In this document: positions 8,201-14,432 of the stretch, piece after piece
Layout of the letters: every line of letters begins with the position of its first letter
How positions within the stretch are numbered: the first letter of the stretch is position 1
Origin: Halegenticoccus tardaugens
Lineage (GTDB): Archaea > Halobacteriota > Halobacteria > Halobacteriales > Haloferacaceae
NCBI RefSeq assembly: GCF_004116405.1
Contig: NZ_SDIC01000008.1
Span: forward strand, 186,001 to 250,000
DNA: 64,000 bases
Direction of reading: 5' to 3'
The notes under the pieces: model-generated
Told to the model about the DNA's origin: nothing
Seen by the model: the letters and a program-made list of their open reading frames with translations, nothing else
Database searches by the model: none
Position numbers and translations under genes: made by a program

Positions 8201-8438
8201 CGCGGTGTATGCTGAGGGGTACGACGCAGCCCGGAGTCCAGAGTTCTACGAGCGGCCACGGAACAAACGGTTGCTCTGGGCCCGGAGTCTCGGTGATACA
8301 CCGATGATCCTCGGGGCGACGGCGTTCACCCTCGGTGCTGTCAAACACCTCCTTGCGGCACGAAATGAAGTCGAAAAGCATCCAGAAAACGCGCTACCAA
8401 TTCACATGATTGCAGGGCGAGGAAGCCCACGACTGTAG
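5241..8438 (+). CDS. norB: Quinol-type nitric oxide reductase with a ~298-residue N-terminal extension
   Basis: A 1065-residue protein; quinol NO reductases (qNor) are normally ~750-800. Residues 299-1065 are the enzyme: first helix, an outside domain lacking a heme-c motif (TFQANGLMNHGSVLGNGSYFG), then the 12-helix heme-copper-oxidase core. Heme and Fe(B) His ligands are visible: YHVNLGVLW, GVSHHYWWVG (His831-832) and VAHAHTATFG (~924), plus the Glu-rich helix EGVFEFFV. It reduces 2 NO to N2O in the membrane. Residues 1-298 are soluble, helical and acidic with one hydrophobic stretch (~239-256); no family recognised. ATG 6135 (MDLRPSG) after GGGGG could be an internal start giving a normal enzyme, but the extension is open from an ATG with a GGATGAG-like ribosome site. 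The last ~10 residues and the stop come from an inserted hairpin element. Confidence 0.85.
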   Translation: MSFGSVFKPSSPPDETTPSTESNSIFETGIQKARTVSNRIKYRATDGITAVENGTDQFKQTVADETERKALECIERQLEQAVADYPSIDERADRRLDAFLLQYALDREQLADKTIDRLRHQFRQEEPTLAEKLLKSLPTDGSTETVDANEVGEQITETFEQFCKDAAVDSDQSICEIVDELVQRDVITLGTAIESLVDSLDTETFGTHPSTAKPDRETERVSPDGQVRPPRADTATPDGLSPVAIIAVLSTISLASDSAGDGGGSVLSDLGTAVPGLDTEITTVLSVLERLSSFDNGGMDLRPSGSKALVGLFVANLVAMSVGAWLSRSHAPPIPEEIQGPDGDLLVTATEIKQGKKTFQANGLMNHGSVLGNGSYFGSDLTADALSAKVDHMREYYADERGANSFNDLDTDEQAIVAQRVEDELNSEIESEAVVTYSAVEAYAHRQLRAEYVDRYYHGRPEHGIPDGTVESPEQAERLADFAAWTAWFAHTNRPGSEHSFTNDWPYTPGSGNRPTGQVLGWSTISLMLLIAGGGLGVWAYHSLDFAESVTEAVDVPHPDSVATTPTQHVAAWYVPVAGMLFLAQVFAGAMLAHYYVERDDIYGIGERFDIDVLSVLPFSVVRTYHVNLGVLWITLLWLAGGLFLPGLFSDSDPAGQSTGAAVLLVALVVTTVGAFTGAWLGIQGKLGSPEDGDRWWLLGAEGLEYLETGRIWKMLLLAGLIGWSGLVLRGARRVDESPVGLGHFMTYAGGSIALLFGASMLYTPETNLAVTEFWRWWVVHMWVEGVFEFFVTAVTAIALVSMDLLDKTSAEQAIMFEVFAIMGAGIVGVSHHYWWVGLPDFWVPLGTTFSTLEFVPLMFILHQSLEEYQTLQAQTEAFPYTLPLLFILGSSLWNFVGGGVLGFFINIPVINYFEHGTYLTVAHAHTATFGAFGLLALGLGTYILRVVTPEAAWEPGWFRATFWLTNIGLIVMTVASLLPLGFSQLRAVYAEGYDAARSPEFYERPRNKRLLWARSLGDTPMILGATAFTLGAVKHLLAARNEVEKHPENALPIHMIAGRGSPRL

Positions 8439-8810
8439 TCGTGGGAGGAATCGCCCGTCTTTGGTCGCAAACGCCGGAATCGGAAGGCTTAGGCCCCCTA
8501 CCGGTGTATCTCTGGCACTCCTCGGTGGCCAAAACGGACTCCGAGGAGGGGCCTCCGTAGGCAGGCCCTGAACTCGGGGACTGTGACCGCGAACGGGTTC
8601 GACTCCCGTCCCCATCTTGGGGTAGAGCGTGAGAACACCGGGAATTAAAGCCGGGTGTGTCGGCTTCGGACGTAGACCACGGGACGGAAACCCATGCAGG
8701 AATCGCCTCCATGTGCCCGTCCTGCCGCCGTGAACCGCGCCCATGAGTGACCGAGTCGTGCGCCGAAACCGTCGGGGGAAAGCCCACGACTTGAGTCGTG
8801 GGTAGCTTAC
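8409..8810 (+). mobile_element. ~400-base non-autonomous element with CCCACGACT/AGTCGTGGG hairpins at both ends
   Basis: Hairpins at 8426-8445 and 8783-8802 (CCCACGACT ... AGTCGTGGG), with an outer GTAGCTTAC end at 8802-8810. No protein-coding content. The interior 8577-8660 is homologous, inverted, to 62600-62690 in another miniature element and can fold: GGGGAC/GTCCCC outside, ACGGG/CCCGT inside. It overwrites the end of the nitric oxide reductase gene and stops six bases before the stop codon of the minus-strand gene at 8817. Confidence 0.7.
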
Positions 8811-8816
8811 CCTCCT

Positions 8817-9353
8817 CTATGCAGAGAGGGCGTCTCGCTCGCTCGCCCAATCGTATTCGTTGAGTGCTGCTCGCACGACTGGAAGCCGTGCTTCGAGGTG
8901 TTCCCACTCGCTGGCAATCTCATGACGGCGTTCTATCTCATCTTGGTCAGTGAGGGCAGCAATACTCGCGCGGAGCCCACCGGGACGCTCAACGTCGTAT
9001 GTTTCTTGCCAATCCATAATCTTGGTACGCATCGATGTGAGTGCTGTCGTGAGCTCTTCACGCGTATGTTCCCGCTGGAGGGACGCGATCTCTCGGTATG
9101 TCGCCATCAACTGGTCGATACAGTAGAGTGTCTGGTCACCCTGCTCAATTTTTCGAAGGACATTATCTTCGACGAGTTGGTCGAGATACTTCTGCGCGGT
9201 TTTCACAGACGCCTCTGTTTCGGTGGCAACCCATGATGCGGTCCGTGGGGTTCGAAGAGTTCGTGCAGCTGCTCGGATGCGCTCACCACGCGTCTGTGAC
9301 GGGCGTGTGAAAGCCTCCGGGGGATTCGTATCGGAAGTGGAATCGTCGGTCAT
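8817..9353 (-). CDS. Winged-helix regulator, DUF7342-like
   Basis: A 178-residue protein from ATG 9353. Residues 25-75 form a helix-turn-helix (ASWVATETEASVKTAQKYLDQLVEDNVLRKI), then the helical region LMATYREIASLQREHTREELTTAL and a C-terminal helical part. This is the plan of the haloarchaeal DUF7342 regulators; a second one lies at 9970-10467. I choose ATG 9353 over the earlier 9410 because a TATA-like palindrome at 9372-9388 lies about 28 bases upstream, right for a leaderless transcript. Its 3' end abuts the miniature element at 8409-8810. Probably autoregulated; target unknown. Confidence 0.65.
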   Translation of the reverse strand: MTDDSTSDTNPPEAFTRPSQTRGERIRAAARTLRTPRTASWVATETEASVKTAQKYLDQLVEDNVLRKIEQGDQTLYCIDQLMATYREIASLQREHTREELTTALTSMRTKIMDWQETYDVERPGGLRASIAALTDQDEIERRHEIASEWEHLEARLPVVRAALNEYDWASERDALSA

Positions 9354-9371
9354 GGTCGCTTCTACGGACGA

Positions 9372-9388
9372 GTGGAATATATATCCAC
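9372..9388 (-). promoter_or_regulatory. TATA box embedded in a near-palindrome
   Basis: On the minus strand GTGGATATATATTCCAC, arms GTGGA/TCCAC around an A/T core, centred about 28 bases before ATG 9353. It serves as a TATA box for a leaderless gene and could be the regulator's own operator. Confidence 0.5.
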
Positions 9389-9522
9389 CGGGCTGTAGAA
9401 TAATTCGCACCGTTTACTTCTATCGAACACTCAGTGAGCTGTGGGATAATCAAGCTGAAGCGCGAAACCCGAAGCTCTGCTCCTCAATTCAGCTAAATCC
9501 GGAGTAGGATAAATTCAGTTTC

Positions 9523-9966
9523 TCATGGCGGGTTTGGTTGCTGGAGCCGGTCGAGCTCGCCGGATTCGACGGCATCCCGCCAGAGCTGGAGGACCGCCAG
9601 CGTGACCAGGGGAACCATCTCGACCTCGATACACGACGGGACGGCGTCGTGATCCGCATCCGGTGGTTCATGAAAGTGCTTTTCGGGGACGTCTGCCCGG
9701 GGGTGGCGGTCGTAGCGATAATTGAACCTCTTGCCTTCGGTGTAGTGGTACTTGTAGTACCCTTTCCCCGTCCAGGTCACGTCAAACCGACCGGTTTCGG
9801 CCCGGATGCCAGCGTCCATGGAAAGCTGGAGCGTCTGAGGGTCGACTGAAGAATCGAACGTCGTTTCGCTGATAAGCGGTTCGTACTCTTCGGCAACGGT
9901 CCGTGCCGTCTGGAGTCGTTTCAGGTCGGGCGATCCAGTCTCAACCCGCTCCCAGTCGTCGACCAT
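9523..9966 (-). CDS. Conserved hypothetical partner of the DUF7342 regulator
   Basis: A 147-residue soluble protein starting three bases after the stop codon of the regulator at 9970-10467, so the two are one operon. It has an aromatic central region (FDVTWTGKGYYKYHYTEGKRFNYRYDRHP), a His-rich piece (EKHFHEPPDADHDAVP) and a hydrophobic helix (VEMVPLVTLAVLQLW). The same gene pair is familiar in haloarchaeal accessory DNA, in a layout like toxin-antitoxin operons. No catalytic motif I can name; the pairing suggests a regulator-controlled effector, which is inference. Confidence 0.6.
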   Translation of the reverse strand: MVDDWERVETGSPDLKRLQTARTVAEEYEPLISETTFDSSVDPQTLQLSMDAGIRAETGRFDVTWTGKGYYKYHYTEGKRFNYRYDRHPRADVPEKHFHEPPDADHDAVPSCIEVEMVPLVTLAVLQLWRDAVESGELDRLQQPNPP

Positions 9967-9969
9967 CGG

Positions 9970-10467
9970 CTATGCCTCGGCGAGCCGATGGGCTTCGTCG
10001 ACCTGGAGGGCGGCCTGGGCGATAGCGAGGTTCTGCCGCGTGGCACGCCAGCGCCCGACGTCTGCCCAGCCGTCGGCGCCAGCGTCGAGTTCGATGGCGA
10101 GTTCTTCTGGTCCTTCTACCTCGTAGATGTTGCGGTATTCCTGTAGCTGTGATTTCATTTCTCGAATGCCGTCGATGAGCTCTTCCCGCGAGATCGTTGC
10201 CCGGAGTTCGTCGATGCGCTCGTCAATCTGCCGGCCGTCGTTGCGCTTATAGCGCGTAGTCCGGCCGTCCTGGGTCGTGACCCCGACGCCGTCCGCCACG
10301 AGTTCCTTGAGGTACTTCCGCGTCGTTGGCTCGCTAGTGAGCGCCCGGTCGGCGATCTCCGCGGCTGTCGCGTATTCGGTGGTCTCTTCCAGCACCGTCC
10401 GGATTCGCTCACGGCTCGTCGTCTTCTCGATCCACACCTCCTTCGCCCGCTCGTTGATATCGACCAT
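9970..10467 (-). CDS. Winged-helix regulator, DUF7342-like
   Basis: A 165-residue protein. Residues 20-70 carry a winged helix (TEYATAAEIADRALTSEPTTRKYLKELVADGVGV, wing RTTRYKRND); residues 75-115 are a helical linker (ISREELIDGIREMKSQLQEYRNIYEVEGPEEL). Same family as 8817-9353. It is the first gene of a two-gene operon with 9523-9966, three bases apart. The gene starts at ATG 10467 with an A/T-rich stretch upstream (CTATTTTGCC on the minus strand) that can serve as promoter. Confidence 0.7.
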   Translation of the reverse strand: MVDINERAKEVWIEKTTSRERIRTVLEETTEYATAAEIADRALTSEPTTRKYLKELVADGVGVTTQDGRTTRYKRNDGRQIDERIDELRATISREELIDGIREMKSQLQEYRNIYEVEGPEELAIELDAGADGWADVGRWRATRQNLAIAQAALQVDEAHRLAEA

Positions 10468-10627
10468 ACAGCGGATTTGTCCCCTAAGGCAAAATAGGTT
10501 TCCCAGGGTCGTATTTATTATCTATGCCTGAGCGCATCGTGTCAGTTCTCGTCGTCACAGAGCGTACGCAGTTCGTCTTAAAACCGTGCAGCGGTGACGA
10601 GACGGAAAGCCTTTGCGTCTCGTTCGC

Positions 10628-10690
10628 GCACAAGAGCGAAGCTCTTGTGCACGCTATATCCCCCTCCCTGCTCGCGCCTCCGGCACCCTA
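10628..10690 (-). mobile_element. Truncated left-end palindrome of the IS605-type family
   Basis: A stem GCACAAGAGC-gaa-GCTCTTGTGC (10628-10650) is joined to the half palindrome ACGCTATATCCCCCTCCCTG. The intact element at 50484-52067 has the same order, hairpin then palindrome, at its left end (51954-52067). Only half of the palindrome remains and no right end is visible, so this is a fragment. The rest of the 10468-10775 gap shows nothing else clear. Confidence 0.5.
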
Positions 10691-10775
10691 TACAATACGA
10701 AGTCCGCCGTGAACCAGACTTTGACGAGTCCTTTCTAGAACCCCTTACCGGAAAGTGGTAGCGCCCACGTAAGTA

Positions 10776-11630
10776 TCAGAAGAATCCACGTGACGCGATG
10801 ACGTGGTATTCTTCGATCTCACGCACATTGTACGAGTACACAAGCGCGTTCACTTCGAATGAATCGGACTCTCCGGCGGGAAGTGAGTCCACGTAATCCG
10901 TACTGGAGGCAATAACCACCCCGTCTGCATCGTAGAACCAGGCGATAATCGTCATACTCTCGGATGGGCTGTCACCCGTGTTTTTGACGGTCCCGTACAC
11001 TTTCGCGTCCCAGTCATCAACGGTCAGCTCGGACTCAACGATCTCTAACGCGGCCGAATCGAATGCAGGCGCAGATCGCTCAGCATCAACACGGGCATCG
11101 ACGCTATCGATCTCAGCGGCGTCGGCGTCTCCCCAGTACATAGTCACAGCTCGCCACGATTCGCCTGGCTGGAGGCTGTGGAGATACGACTCCTCTTCGG
11201 ACAGGAGCTCCCCAGCAGCGTCGTAAAAACGCGTCTTTAGGGACACTCTGCCCGACACTCCATCGCCTCCGTTCTCTACCGTGACGATGCCGTATGCGTC
11301 GATGCCAAAGTTATCCTCCAATGCAAGCTCAGCCGACGTGACCGACACGCTAGCTCTCCCTTGCGTTTGTGAATCCTCCTCGTCTTCTTCGACGGGAGTG
11401 TCCGCAGGAGTTTCCGTCTCTTCATCGCTAGTCCCCTTACGATGCTTCTCACCATCTTGGGAGGCATTCGGGGTGGGATCTTCCGCTTCTACCGTTGAGT
11501 CCGTGCAACCTGCAAGTCCAATAAGAAGGGCTGATCCTGCGAGACCAAGGTATCCTCGGCGAAAAAAGCCAGTCTTTGAGGTGGAGTCGTCGTCGGTCGA
11601 ATCGGCCAGATGGATAGTCGTGTTGACCAT
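10776..11630 (-). CDS. Tat lipoprotein with two FxLYD-type domains
   Basis: A 284-residue protein: Arg24-Arg25, a hydrophobic stretch and lipobox Cys42 (LAGC), so exported by Tat and lipid-anchored. Residues 45-95 are a low-complexity Asp/Glu/Thr linker. Then two similar beta domains, ~100-185 and ~200-275, each ending in the same scheme (RFYDAAGELLSEEESYLHSLQPGESW and WFYDADGVVIASSTDYVDSLPAGESDSF), which is the FxLYD pattern. Such proteins are surface-exposed with unknown ligands. It is divergent from a small HTH gene, with a long inverted repeat between them. Confidence 0.75.
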   Translation of the reverse strand: MVNTTIHLADSTDDDSTSKTGFFRRGYLGLAGSALLIGLAGCTDSTVEAEDPTPNASQDGEKHRKGTSDEETETPADTPVEEDEEDSQTQGRASVSVTSAELALEDNFGIDAYGIVTVENGGDGVSGRVSLKTRFYDAAGELLSEEESYLHSLQPGESWRAVTMYWGDADAAEIDSVDARVDAERSAPAFDSAALEIVESELTVDDWDAKVYGTVKNTGDSPSESMTIIAWFYDADGVVIASSTDYVDSLPAGESDSFEVNALVYSYNVREIEEYHVIASRGFF

Positions 11631-11662
11631 ATCATCATATACACCTATTTTGAGTTAAATGT

Positions 11663-11712
11663 TTCTATTAGAAAGTTCGATTAGCGAGTGAGATTAGAAC
11701 TTTCTATGAGAA
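11663..11712. promoter_or_regulatory. Long inverted repeat between divergent lipoprotein and HTH genes
   Basis: Arms of 16 bases, 11663-11678 and 11697-11712, agree at 14 positions; the core is AGAAAGTTC / GAACTTTCT. It lies 33 bases after the lipoprotein start (on the opposite strand) and 25 bases before the HTH start, an expected site for the small HTH protein to bind. Confidence 0.55.
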
Positions 11713-11737
11713 CTGTTATACTCTCACACCGCGAAAG

Positions 11738-11983
11738 ATGAGCATGACCCTTCAAGAAGACCAGTTGAACGACCTAGACCGTGCGATCCTTGATTACTTG
11801 CGGGCGAATGAGCGTGCGACCCCAACGCTCCTCATGCTTGAGCTGCAAGACAACGGCGTTGAGACGGGCGTCAGGCAGTACGTTAATTCACGCCTTTCCC
11901 GACTTGCCGAGCACGGACACATCCGAAACGTGCGCGATACGGGGGTCTATGAATTTGCATCCGATCCACGGCAATCAGACTAA
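11738..11983 (+). CDS. Small winged-helix DNA-binding protein
   Basis: An 81-residue protein that is almost all one winged helix: LDRAILDYLRANERATPTLLMLEL, then GVRQYVNSRLSRLAEHGHIRNV and wing DTGVYEF. Single-domain regulators of this size are common in haloarchaea. Start at ATG 11738, with an alternative ATG six bases later. It probably binds the inverted repeat at 11663-11712 and controls itself and the divergent lipoprotein. The 256-base stretch after it is A/T-rich with T runs that could end transcription. Confidence 0.7.
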   Translation: MSMTLQEDQLNDLDRAILDYLRANERATPTLLMLELQDNGVETGVRQYVNSRLSRLAEHGHIRNVRDTGVYEFASDPRQSD

Positions 11984-12199
11984 ATTCCTGGTTTTCACTC
12001 AAAGAGATGTCGATTAGTCATCTCAAAAACGATAATTTTCCATTTTTTCGTCGAACTAGCATCTTTTCGCTTATATAAAAACTACTATATTTTATTTTTA
12101 CCTATTTCTACCCATATTTCGAATGCTACCATTCCGTTTAGTACGTCTGACTGGTACAGTCAAATTAAATAAGTATAGTGGGAATGTATTTAAATCAGC

Positions 12200-12209
12200 G
12201 ATATAAACC
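12200..12209 (+). promoter_or_regulatory. TATA box of the hyu operon
   Basis: GATATAAACC lies about 35 bases before ATG 12240, the expected spacing for a short-leader haloarchaeal transcript reading the 45-codon gene, hyuA and hyuB. Confidence 0.5.
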
Positions 12210-12239
12210 ACGCACCGCCAGTAGAGAAAATGGCATGCT

Positions 12240-12377
12240 ATGTCATACACAGACTACGCCGAAACCGGAACCAAGTGCGTACTGTGCGGGAAGAAAATGT
12301 TTCAGGACGGAATTAGCGTGGACGGGGGAACCGTCTGCTCGGAGTGGTGCAAGGAGGAGTATGAACGCCGCAACTGA
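12240..12377 (+). CDS. 45-residue zinc-finger-like microprotein
   Basis: A complete short frame, ATG to TGA, encoding 45 residues with two Cys pairs: Cys13-x2-Cys16 (KCVLCG) and Cys33-x3-Cys37 (VCSEWC), plus a charged C-terminal helix. Four Cys so placed suggest a zinc-binding treble-clef or rubredoxin-like knuckle; haloarchaea have many such microproteins. It has its own TATA-like box and lies 27 bases ahead of hyuA in the same direction, so it is probably the first gene of that operon. Its role is unknown: a regulator or a stabilising partner of the enzyme are both possible. Confidence 0.6.
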   Translation: MSYTDYAETGTKCVLCGKKMFQDGISVDGGTVCSEWCKEEYERRN

Positions 12378-12404
12378 GCTAGCGACGACAGGGGGTACCA
12401 GCTG

Positions 12405-14429
12405 ATGTACCGCGTTGGCATAGACACCGGCGGGACGTTCACCGACTTCGTGTCCATCGACGAGGACAGCGGAGAGATCAGCATCACCAAGACGTCATCA
12501 ACACCGGAGAATCCGATTGACGGCGTCGTAAACAGCATCCAGGAGTCGGGTATCGGCGACGAGTTGACGGACATCGACCAGTCGATTCACGGGACGACGG
12601 TCACGACCAACGCGCTCATCGAACGCACGGGCGCGGAGGTCGGGTACATCACGACGAAGGGGTTCACGGACGTGCCCTTCATCCAGCGCATTAACCGCAA
12701 GGGCCACTACGACCTCCAGTGGGATAAGCCGAAACCGCTCGTCGAACGGAAGCACTGTCGGGGCGTCACCGAACGAACGAACTACCGGGGTGAGGAGGTC
12801 ACGCCCCTCAACGAGGAGGAATTGCGCGAGACGGTTCGCGCGTTCGCCGACGAGGGCATCGACACGTTCGCCGTCATGTTCCTCTTCTCGTACGTCGATC
12901 CGACGCATGAGGAGCAGGCCGAAGAGATCATCCTCGACGAACTCCCCGACGCGCACGTATCGCTCTCCCACCAGGTCTACTCGAAGTGGCGCGAGTATGA
13001 ACGCGCGAGCACGACGCTCGCCGACGCGTACCTCAAGCCTGACATGCGCTCGTACGTAGACGAGTTCGACCGCCGGATGAACGACTTAGACATCACCAAC
13101 ACGGCCATCATGAAGTCCAACGGCGGCATCATGCTTCCAGAGGCCGCCAGCGATAACCCGGTCCACACTATTACGTCCGGACCGGCTGGCGGCGCGATCA
13201 GCGCCCGCTACTTCGGGTCGCAGTTTGGCTTCGACGACATTGTCAGCCTCGATATGGGCGGAACCAGCTGCGACATCTCCGTACTGACCGAGGGAACACA
13301 GAACTACACGACGAACTTCGAACTCGAGTTCGGCTTGCCCATCAACGTCCCGATGATCGACATCGCGACCATCGGCGCCGGCGGTGGCTCCATCGCGTGG
13401 GTGGACGAGGGCGGCCTGCTCAATGTCGGTCCGCGGAGTTCAGGCGCGACGCCCGGCCCGGCCTGCTACGGTCGAGGCGGCACGTCGCCGACGGTGACCG
13501 ACGCACACCTCGTGCTCGGTCGGCTCAACCCCGACTTCTTCCTCGGCGGCAAGCTTGACCTCGACAAGAAAGCCGCCTACGAGGTCATGAGCGATCTCGG
13601 TGACGAGATCGGCATGTCCGCCGAAGAGGCCGCCGCGAGTGTCCTGCAGATCACGAACAACAACATGCAGAGCGCGCTCTCGGCGGAACTCGTCGAGCGC
13701 GGCCACGACCCCCAGCAGTTCGCGATGGTTAGCTTCGGCGGCGCGGGGCCGCTCCACGCGGCCGAACTCGCCGACAAGGCGGGGATCTCGAACGTCGTCG
13801 TCCCCATCCACCCCGGCGTTGCCAGCGCGACGGGTCTCGTGATGGCCGACGGGCGCGTCGACTACGAACAGACAATGGCCATGCGCTCGGACGGCTACGA
13901 CCGCGATCAGATCGAGTCGATGTTCGACTCGCTGATCGAGCGGGCCGTCACCGACCTCGAGACAGAGGGCTTCGAGGGCGAGATCGACGTCTCGATGGCG
14001 ATGGGGATGCGCTACCTCGGCGAGAACTACGAGATCGAAGTCCCCGTCGGCTTCACCGGCGTGACGGACGAGAACATGGCGACGCTGTTCGAACGCTTCC
14101 ACGACCGCCACGAGGAACTGTACGGCTTCGCCAACACGGACGAGGTCATCGAGGTCATCTCGTTCAAGGTCACGGCACTCCAGACGAGCGCCTCGCCGTC
14201 ACTGGCTGAGCTCCCGGAAATCGAAGCCGAAGCAAAGGAGTCCCGCGACGTATACTTCGAGGAAACGGGCGTCATTGAGACGGGAATCTACCACCGCGAC
14301 AATCTCGGGGGCAACGCGATCGCGAACGGTCCCGCCATCGTCGAGGACACCGACGCGACGACGGTCGTCCCGCCGAGCGCGACGCTAGAGACCGACACCT
14401 ACGGAAACATCCTCATCAGGCTGGAGTAG
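12405..14429 (+). CDS. hyuA: Hydantoinase/oxoprolinase subunit A family protein
   Basis: A 674-residue protein of the HyuA family, ATP-using enzymes that open or carboxylate small amides, imides and ketones (hydantoinase A, 5-oxoprolinase, acetone or acetophenone carboxylase). The N-terminal nucleotide loop is GIDTGGTFTD (residues 5-14); a second actin-fold phosphate loop is DMGGTSCDIS (~283); the glycine-rich IGAGGGSIA and VSFGGAGPLHA follow, and the C-terminal domain is complete. Length is normal. It lies four bases before hyuB and the two should form a cytoplasmic complex. The substrate cannot be told from sequence; the neighbouring aminotransferase remnant and acetamidase suggest a nitrogen compound. 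Confidence 0.9.
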   Translation: MYRVGIDTGGTFTDFVSIDEDSGEISITKTSSTPENPIDGVVNSIQESGIGDELTDIDQSIHGTTVTTNALIERTGAEVGYITTKGFTDVPFIQRINRKGHYDLQWDKPKPLVERKHCRGVTERTNYRGEEVTPLNEEELRETVRAFADEGIDTFAVMFLFSYVDPTHEEQAEEIILDELPDAHVSLSHQVYSKWREYERASTTLADAYLKPDMRSYVDEFDRRMNDLDITNTAIMKSNGGIMLPEAASDNPVHTITSGPAGGAISARYFGSQFGFDDIVSLDMGGTSCDISVLTEGTQNYTTNFELEFGLPINVPMIDIATIGAGGGSIAWVDEGGLLNVGPRSSGATPGPACYGRGGTSPTVTDAHLVLGRLNPDFFLGGKLDLDKKAAYEVMSDLGDEIGMSAEEAAASVLQITNNNMQSALSAELVERGHDPQQFAMVSFGGAGPLHAAELADKAGISNVVVPIHPGVASATGLVMADGRVDYEQTMAMRSDGYDRDQIESMFDSLIERAVTDLETEGFEGEIDVSMAMGMRYLGENYEIEVPVGFTGVTDENMATLFERFHDRHEELYGFANTDEVIEVISFKVTALQTSASPSLAELPEIEAEAKESRDVYFEETGVIETGIYHRDNLGGNAIANGPAIVEDTDATTVVPPSATLETDTYGNILIRLE

Positions 14430-14432
14430 ACT

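Noticed and set aside
8590-8620. tRNA-like T-arm (GGGTTCGACTCCC with flanking stem)
   Set aside because: No acceptor, D-arm or anticodon arm can be drawn around it. The segment recurs in another miniature element at 62.6 kb, so it is part of a transposon-borne fold.
13440-14111. 223-codon frame antisense to hyuA
   Set aside because: Shadow of a strong G+C-rich gene; His/Arg/Val-rich composition is typical for antisense frames in haloarchaea.
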